Source: a candidate division WOR-3 bacterium (lineage in GTDB: Bacteria; SDB-A). Taken from it: DNA of 19,313 nt. Positions within the stretch are counted from its first letter, which is position 1; each line of letters begins with the position of its first letter. The translations under genes were made by a program, and so were the position numbers. The notes beneath the pieces are model-generated. The model made no database searches. It worked only from the letters and a program-made list of their open reading frames with translations, and was not told where the DNA came from. Below, piece after piece: positions 15,610-19,313 of the stretch. Where the stretch lies: contig JAFGSQ010000021.1 in assembly GCA_016934535.1 (NCBI GenBank), positions 1-19,313 of the forward strand, in the 5' to 3' direction.

Positions 15610-16607
15610 AATGTCTTTTCAATCAGATAATCTCTTATCAAACCGCTTTCAATGTTGAGGTTGAGGGCTCTTTCCGCCTCGAGGCAGGCTTCTTCGCACC
15701 TGAAAAAATGCCTGACGTCTCTGTTCCGGATGAATTTCAGAATTCTATCAGCAAAATCGGGATTTCTCAAATTATTTGACATGCCGTTTGAAGCAAAAAC
15801 GAAATCGGCGCAGAGACTGTGAAGGGATTCTATTACGGTAAAAATCAGTTCCCTTTCAGACATTCTCGACGGCCATGACGAATATATCTTTTTCTTGTCT
15901 GCCGACAGAAAAGCGGAAATGAAATTCTTTCTCGTCTCGTTTTTGTCTTCGTCGAAAGCGAGCTCGATGGCCTTTGTAAGACTGCCGTCTGAAAGTTGCG
16001 CCGCTTTTTCGGCATCGTTCTTATTCAAACCGGTCTTCTCGGAAATGACCATAGATATAACTTTTTTATCAAGAGGTCTGAATCTTAAAAGAACCGCTCT
16101 GGATACGACAGTCGGCAAGAGCGAGGAAAGATGAGAAGTTGTCATTATGACGGCTGTGTCCTGGGGAGGTTCTTCCAGCGTCTTCAAAAAAGCGTTAGCC
16201 GCCTCGACTCTCATTCTGTGTGCGTCAACAACTATCACGAATCTCTTTTTCGCCGAATAAGGCCTGTAAAGCAGTTTTTCCTGAACCCTTCTTATCTGGC
16301 ATATTCTTATAGAAAAATTAGGAGATTCGGAAATCCTCCACACACGGTTTTTCAGCGATTCGTTCTGTTGTTCTTCGATTTCGTCGGGATCGGAACTGTC
16401 CGTGGGAGCGACAAATATCAGATCGGGATGAACGAGAGAACGGAAAGTTTTGTCGTTTGCATGATCGGCGAATTCGAAAGCGGCACTGGTCTTGCCCACA
16501 CCCCTGGGACCGTAGAAAATAAAAAGGGACGGTATCCTGTTTTCAGCTCTCGTCCTCTCGAGGTAGCCGAGAGCTTCTTCCTGACCTTTCACTGAAAAAG
16601 CGATCAT
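15606..16607 (-). CDS. holB: DNA polymerase III clamp-loader subunit delta'
   Basis: 333 residues from the ATG at 16607, where the start overlaps the envC-like stop in an ATGA; a longer reading frame exists upstream but translates as Arg-rich nonsense across envC, so it was cut. Clamp-loader AAA+ landmarks are Walker A GPRGVGKTS (33-41), VDAHRM (Walker-B-like), FLKTLEEPPQDTAVIMTTSHLSSLLPTVVSRAV (cited in part: FLKTLEEPP and PTVVSRA) and the sensor region after. The subunit helps open the sliding clamp during replication. The zinc-binding cysteine quartet found in many delta' and gamma/tau subunits is missing between Walker A and HPDLIFVAP. A DnaX relation cannot be excluded, but length, Walker-B weakness and synteny with ricT favour delta'. 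Confidence 0.85.
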   Translation of the reverse strand: MIAFSVKGQEEALGYLERTRAENRIPSLFIFYGPRGVGKTSAAFEFADHANDKTFRSLVHPDLIFVAPTDSSDPDEIEEQQNESLKNRVWRISESPNFSIRICQIRRVQEKLLYRPYSAKKRFVIVVDAHRMRVEAANAFLKTLEEPPQDTAVIMTTSHLSSLLPTVVSRAVLLRFRPLDKKVISMVISEKTGLNKNDAEKAAQLSDGSLTKAIELAFDEDKNETRKNFISAFLSADKKKIYSSWPSRMSERELIFTVIESLHSLCADFVFASNGMSNNLRNPDFADRILKFIRNRDVRHFFRCEEACLEAERALNLNIESGLIRDYLIEKTL

Positions 16608-17794
16608 TTGCCCCCGGATAGATATTCGAGGGGATTGACGAGTCGTCCGCCTATCCTGATCTGGAACTGAGTCTTGGGATCTCCTCCGACATTCTCGGCC
16701 ACGCTTCCGAGAGTGTTGCCCGCTCTTACAACCTGTCCAACTACGACGTTGAGGGGCGAGGAAAGAGAGCCGTAATAAGTGCTGTACCCGTCTCCGTGAT
16801 GAACGATGACGACGCTGTTCTTGAGCCCGAACCTCTGGGCGTAAAACACAGTGCCGTCGGCGACGCATCTGACTTCAGTACCGACTGGCGCGAATATGTC
16901 GAGACTACCCGACTCGCCGCTGCCGTGAGAGAGAGAGCTTCCTCCGTCAACCGGCCAAGGTATAGATCCCTTGTTCTTTTCTATAATGTTTTCAGGATTT
17001 ACCTCCGCCTGCTGAGTCTGATCGGTTCTCACGGAAGTGTAATTCGGAATCTGGGAAGTCACGGCGGTGACAGGATTGAATGAGGTACCTCCTATTGAAG
17101 CGCTGACGTTCCTCGATCTTTCCTGCGCCTGGACCTGTCTGTCAATTTCACTTGCGGCCTGGCTGAGTTCGTCTTTCAGTATCTGCTGTGCCTCTATCGA
17201 AGAATCGAGTCTCACTGCCAAAGCTGTCATGTCGAGAGAATCTATCTCTATCTGTTCCCCGATTATCTCTATCTGGTGCTGAAAATAATTGAGTCTTTCT
17301 ATCATCGCGTTCATCGAATCCACTCTCGCCTGCAGCTGAGATTTGGAAATTCTCATTGACCTGACTATACGCGCCATCTCTTCAGCCGTCCTCGTGAGAT
17401 ATTCCATTCTTCCGACAAAATCCGAAAAACTCTCCTCGGAAAGAAAAACTTCGAGAGCCGAGGGGTTCCCTCTCTTGTAAAGCTGTCTTATCTTCTGAGC
17501 GAGCATTTCGTCGTAAATCTGTGTTTTCGAGGATATCCTTTCGTACGTCCGGGAAAGTCTGAGAGAATCTCTCAATATCACTTCTCTCCTCGACAACAGG
17601 GAATCTTTGAGGGCTCTGGCCAATTGTCTGTGTTCTACGAGCAGTTCAAGGCGTGCCACTAGGTCTTTGGCCTGATCGCTCATTGAAGTAGTCGTCTGTT
17701 CAATTTCGGCCATTTTCTGCCTCATCGTAGTGAGGAACACTTCGTCGGAAACCTGTCCGGCGGCGAGCAAAGCTATTATAAATAAAACTTTCAT
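16604..17794 (-). CDS. EnvC-like coiled-coil protein with degenerate LytM (M23) domain
   Basis: 396 residues. A short signal peptide (MKVLFIIALLAAGQVSD) is followed by a long coiled coil (about 20-235), a low-complexity linker, and a C-terminal LytM/peptidase M23 fold (about 280-396) with IFAPVGTEV, VADGTVFYAQRFG, VIVHHGDGYSTYYGSL, GQVVRAGNTLGSV and a RIGGRLVNPLEYL end. Catalytic M23 enzymes need H-x3-D, a His in the YaHL strand and HxH in HLHFE; here these read S-x3-D, GS and K374-T-Q376-F, so every catalytic His is lost. EnvC of E. coli has a similarly dead LytM and activates amidases AmiA and AmiB at the septum, so this is probably an amidase activator for cell separation. The ATG at 17794 has AAGGAG eight bases upstream. 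The start overlaps a possible tiny leader ORF. Confidence 0.85.
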   Translation of the reverse strand: MKVLFIIALLAAGQVSDEVFLTTMRQKMAEIEQTTTSMSDQAKDLVARLELLVEHRQLARALKDSLLSRREVILRDSLRLSRTYERISSKTQIYDEMLAQKIRQLYKRGNPSALEVFLSEESFSDFVGRMEYLTRTAEEMARIVRSMRISKSQLQARVDSMNAMIERLNYFQHQIEIIGEQIEIDSLDMTALAVRLDSSIEAQQILKDELSQAASEIDRQVQAQERSRNVSASIGGTSFNPVTAVTSQIPNYTSVRTDQTQQAEVNPENIIEKNKGSIPWPVDGGSSLSHGSGESGSLDIFAPVGTEVRCVADGTVFYAQRFGLKNSVVIVHHGDGYSTYYGSLSSPLNVVVGQVVRAGNTLGSVAENVGGDPKTQFQIRIGGRLVNPLEYLSGGK

Positions 17795-17835
17795 GAATAT
17801 TCTCCTTCGGACGCGTGTCCTTCGGACTCTTGCAT
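17791..17835 (-). other. Possible 14-codon leader ORF overlapping the envC-like start (speculative)
   Basis: On the minus strand ATG at 17835 opens MQESEGHASEGEYS and ends at a TGA (17793-17791) that overlaps the next ATG in an ATGA, like three other junctions downstream in this gene train. It lies wholly within the triple-repeat leader. No good ribosome site precedes it, so it may not be translated; a near-leaderless start is possible because the predicted transcript begins about six bases upstream. Confidence 0.25.
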
Positions 17836-17843
17836 CCTTCGGA
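17803..17843 (-). repeat. Three direct copies of TCCGAAGGA in the envC-like leader
   Basis: Plus-strand copies of TCCTTCGGA lie at 17803-17811, 17818-17826 and 17835-17843, with start-to-start spacing of 15 and 17 bases. On the transcript each reads TCCGAAGGA, and the last contains the AAGGAG used to start the envC-like gene. The copies are identical. Confidence 0.85.
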
Positions 17844-17847
17844 GAAC

Positions 17848-17853
17848 ATTATA
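17848..17853 (-). promoter_or_regulatory. Candidate -10 box of the envC-like operon
   Basis: Perfect TATAAT on the minus strand, placed so that transcription would begin near 17841, just at the first leader repeat. The matching -35 area (CTTTAT after 17 bases) is poor, so an activator or another sigma factor may be needed. The 130-base gap after the permease gene is the largest gap in the minus-strand train, which favours a promoter here. Confidence 0.4.
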
Positions 17854-17914
17854 TTGTCTTTTGATTAAAAATAAAGCTTTTATAAACATTTCCTGATTTT
17901 TCTGTAATTTTGGG

Positions 17915-17926
17915 AAAACCGGTTTT
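17915..17926. other. 12-base perfect palindrome AAAACCGGTTTT
   Basis: A self-complementary 12-mer overlapping the stop codon of the DUF401 permease gene. It could be a protein-binding site or a weak hairpin, but it lacks a terminator-like T run after a G/C-rich stem. Confidence 0.5.
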
Positions 17927-19184
17927 ACTTGATATGAAAAACGAAGACGGCGAGAAGATAATATACAATAAAAAATGCCGTGAGCGTCACTGTCGGTCCC
18001 AGAAGGTATTTGTAAGTGTCCTTCCATGACGAACAGAAATATTCTTTCGAAAGAAGGAGACAGGCGTGAAAAGGCGAAAGCATCATTCCGGCGTATCCGA
18101 AGCCGAACGAAAGGATGAGAACAGCCGTTTTTGAATACTGCGGAAAATCGCCTAACATGTCTATTATGAGAGGGAAACTCGCTCCTATAAATCCTATCGC
18201 TATTCCCGTAATCATACCCGCAATAAACGGCAGAAAAGCAAAAACGGCTAGTACGGGGAAATTAAGAGTTTGAATGTCTATGGCTATGTTCTGAGCTATT
18301 CCCGCTTCCTCAATGACTTTCTTGTAACCCATTATTGTAATTATCATCACGGCGAGAGGAATGAGTCTGCTCAAACTGACAGCTTTTCCGGCGCTCATAC
18401 CTTTTTTCCAGCTCTTCAAACAGACGAGAATGCCAACCAGAACTGCGGGAATTATAGTCAGTTCAGTCTGAATCTCGATTCCCAGAACGGAAAGGACGAT
18501 TTTGTATAAGATGGTGAAAACAATGACGGATAAAAGCGGCGCAAAACCCGCAAAAGCTCCTTTTGGCACCCTGAAAGGTTTTTTTTCCAATTTCGTCGTT
18601 TTAACAATCCTGTAAAGGAAAATCCAACCGAATAGAATTGCTGCAGCAGAAAAAATGAACGTGTGAGCCATCCACTTCACCATTCCGTATCCGGTCACAG
18701 CGAGCAGGGTGATAACGGCGGGATAAAGCGGCCACCAGAACTCCCAGACGTGCCTGAACCAGTAATTGAGAGCCGTTAAAAGTCCCGGAGAATTTTTACC
18801 GTCAATACTCGAATTGACGAGAGGCGCGCTGAAGAGCGCTCCGCCGGGCATCGGAAGAAGGCCTATGAGAGAAGCCATGAAAACTCCAGCCGCTCTGCCT
18901 GACGAAAACATACTGACCGAAGCTTTTTTGCAATTTTCGAGAGTTCCGGTCACTTCCATTACACCGCTGAATACGCTTATCAAAGTGACGAGAAGGGCGA
19001 GAAAAATGGAGTTTTGAGATACGGAACCCCAGACGAACGATTTCAACGTGCCCAGAAATCCGTGCCCAAACAGAAATCCGCTGATAAGCGCGCCCGAGAA
19101 AATAGCCAGGGCTATCCATTTTTTTGCAAATTTCGACGCAGCGAAAATGACGCAGAAGACGATTGCTATTTTTATGAGGGACAT
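17925..19184 (-). CDS. DUF401-family integral membrane permease
   Basis: 419 mostly hydrophobic residues forming about ten to twelve membrane segments. The central LLPMPGGALFSAPLV and nearby WFRHVWEFWWPLYPAV are, from memory, the signature of the DUF401 family, which occurs in archaea and anaerobic bacteria and resembles gluconate/dicarboxylate-type secondary transporters. Substrate is unknown. Charged segments between helices and a membrane end VFHIK are seen. The ATG at 19184 lacks a clear ribosome site; its 5' neighbour is TTTCCTCTGAAT. It reads in the same direction as the envC-like operon but is separated from it by 130 bases with a possible promoter, and has no evident functional link to it. 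Confidence 0.85.
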   Translation of the reverse strand: MSLIKIAIVFCVIFAASKFAKKWIALAIFSGALISGFLFGHGFLGTLKSFVWGSVSQNSIFLALLVTLISVFSGVMEVTGTLENCKKASVSMFSSGRAAGVFMASLIGLLPMPGGALFSAPLVNSSIDGKNSPGLLTALNYWFRHVWEFWWPLYPAVITLLAVTGYGMVKWMAHTFIFSAAAILFGWIFLYRIVKTTKLEKKPFRVPKGAFAGFAPLLSVIVFTILYKIVLSVLGIEIQTELTIIPAVLVGILVCLKSWKKGMSAGKAVSLSRLIPLAVMIITIMGYKKVIEEAGIAQNIAIDIQTLNFPVLAVFAFLPFIAGMITGIAIGFIGASFPLIIDMLGDFPQYSKTAVLILSFGFGYAGMMLSPFHACLLLSKEYFCSSWKDTYKYLLGPTVTLTAFFIVYYLLAVFVFHIK

Positions 19185-19223
19185 ATTCAGAGGAAATTAT
19201 CAGATAAAACTTAAAAAATCAAA

Positions 19224-19313
19224 CTATTCGGTGTAGCCGGGGCTGATCACGATGATGGTGTCTGCACTGCCGTTTTTACCCGCTCCGACAATAGTGTAGG
19301 TGTTTGGAGAAAA
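19224..19313 (-). CDS. C-terminal end of an unidentified protein (partial)
   Basis: Minus-strand reading frame open from the window edge to TAG at 19226-19224, giving 29 residues that start FSPNTYTIVGAGKNGSADT and end IIVISPGYTE. The short beta-like tail with Gly and Thr could belong to a pilin-like or secreted protein, but too little is present to decide. It ends 39 bases before the permease ATG on the same strand. Confidence 0.5.
   Translation of the reverse strand, partial: FSPNTYTIVGAGKNGSADTIIVISPGYTE

Noticed and set aside
16608-16868. N-terminal extension of the delta' frame
   Set aside because: Extra 87 residues are Arg-rich and lie inside the envC-like gene; the internal ATG with ATGA overlap is a better start.
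17791-18027. 78-codon frame across the permease end and envC-like leader
   Set aside because: Its first 50 codons overlap the well-supported permease in another frame; only the last 14 codons are worth a mention.
1-19313. Mobile element, CRISPR array or defence island
   Set aside because: No transposase, integrase, recombinase, cas gene, repeat-spacer array or flanking direct repeats were seen.

Overview
The window is a compact bacterial chromosome segment of moderate G+C by eye. It carries mostly housekeeping genes on the minus strand, with one plus-strand accessory cassette. No phage, transposon, CRISPR array, tRNA or rRNA was seen. A secreted protein made of propeller, PKD, LamG and C-terminal sorting/FlgD-like domains suggests an uncultivated Gram-negative lineage of the Fibrobacteres-Chlorobi-Bacteroidetes neighbourhood or a WOR-3/Stahlbacteria/Cloacimonadota-like phylum. 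The short ThiC form, RicT/PSP1 protein and DUF401 permease fit that loosely. This placement is inference and has low confidence.

Left end (1-630, minus): thiD for thiamine pyrimidine phosphorylation, cut by the window edge, with a promoter so close to its GTG start that the mRNA is probably leaderless. Next (631-4460, plus): a tetR-family regulator with a 21-bp palindrome over its -10 box, an overlapping exported DJ-1/PfpI-like protein, and a 788-residue secreted protein with seven 52-residue repeats (a predicted seven-bladed propeller), PKD, LamG and C-terminal domains. This cassette runs against every other gene in the window.

Middle to right (4521-17794, minus): a dense gene train reading leftward: envC-like factor, DNA polymerase III delta' (holB), ricT/PSP1, metG, smc, ftsY, an MsbA-like ABC exporter, thiC and an uncharacterised gene. 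Three of the junctions are 4-base ATGA overlaps and smc/ftsY overlap by 26 bases, so most of the train is likely co-transcribed and translationally coupled. The roles are clamp loading, septum or sporulation-type RNA regulation (RicT), methionyl-tRNA charging, chromosome organisation, membrane protein targeting, lipid or drug export, and thiamine synthesis. A perfect TATAAT and three copies of a 9-base Shine-Dalgarno-containing repeat precede envC.

Right end (17925-19313, minus): a DUF401-family permease and the last 29 codons of an unidentified protein.

No clearly new defence or metabolic system is visible. The best leads are the plus-strand surface/exported cassette with its operator and G7 tract, the repeated SD leader of envC, and the active-site loss in the EnvC-like protein.
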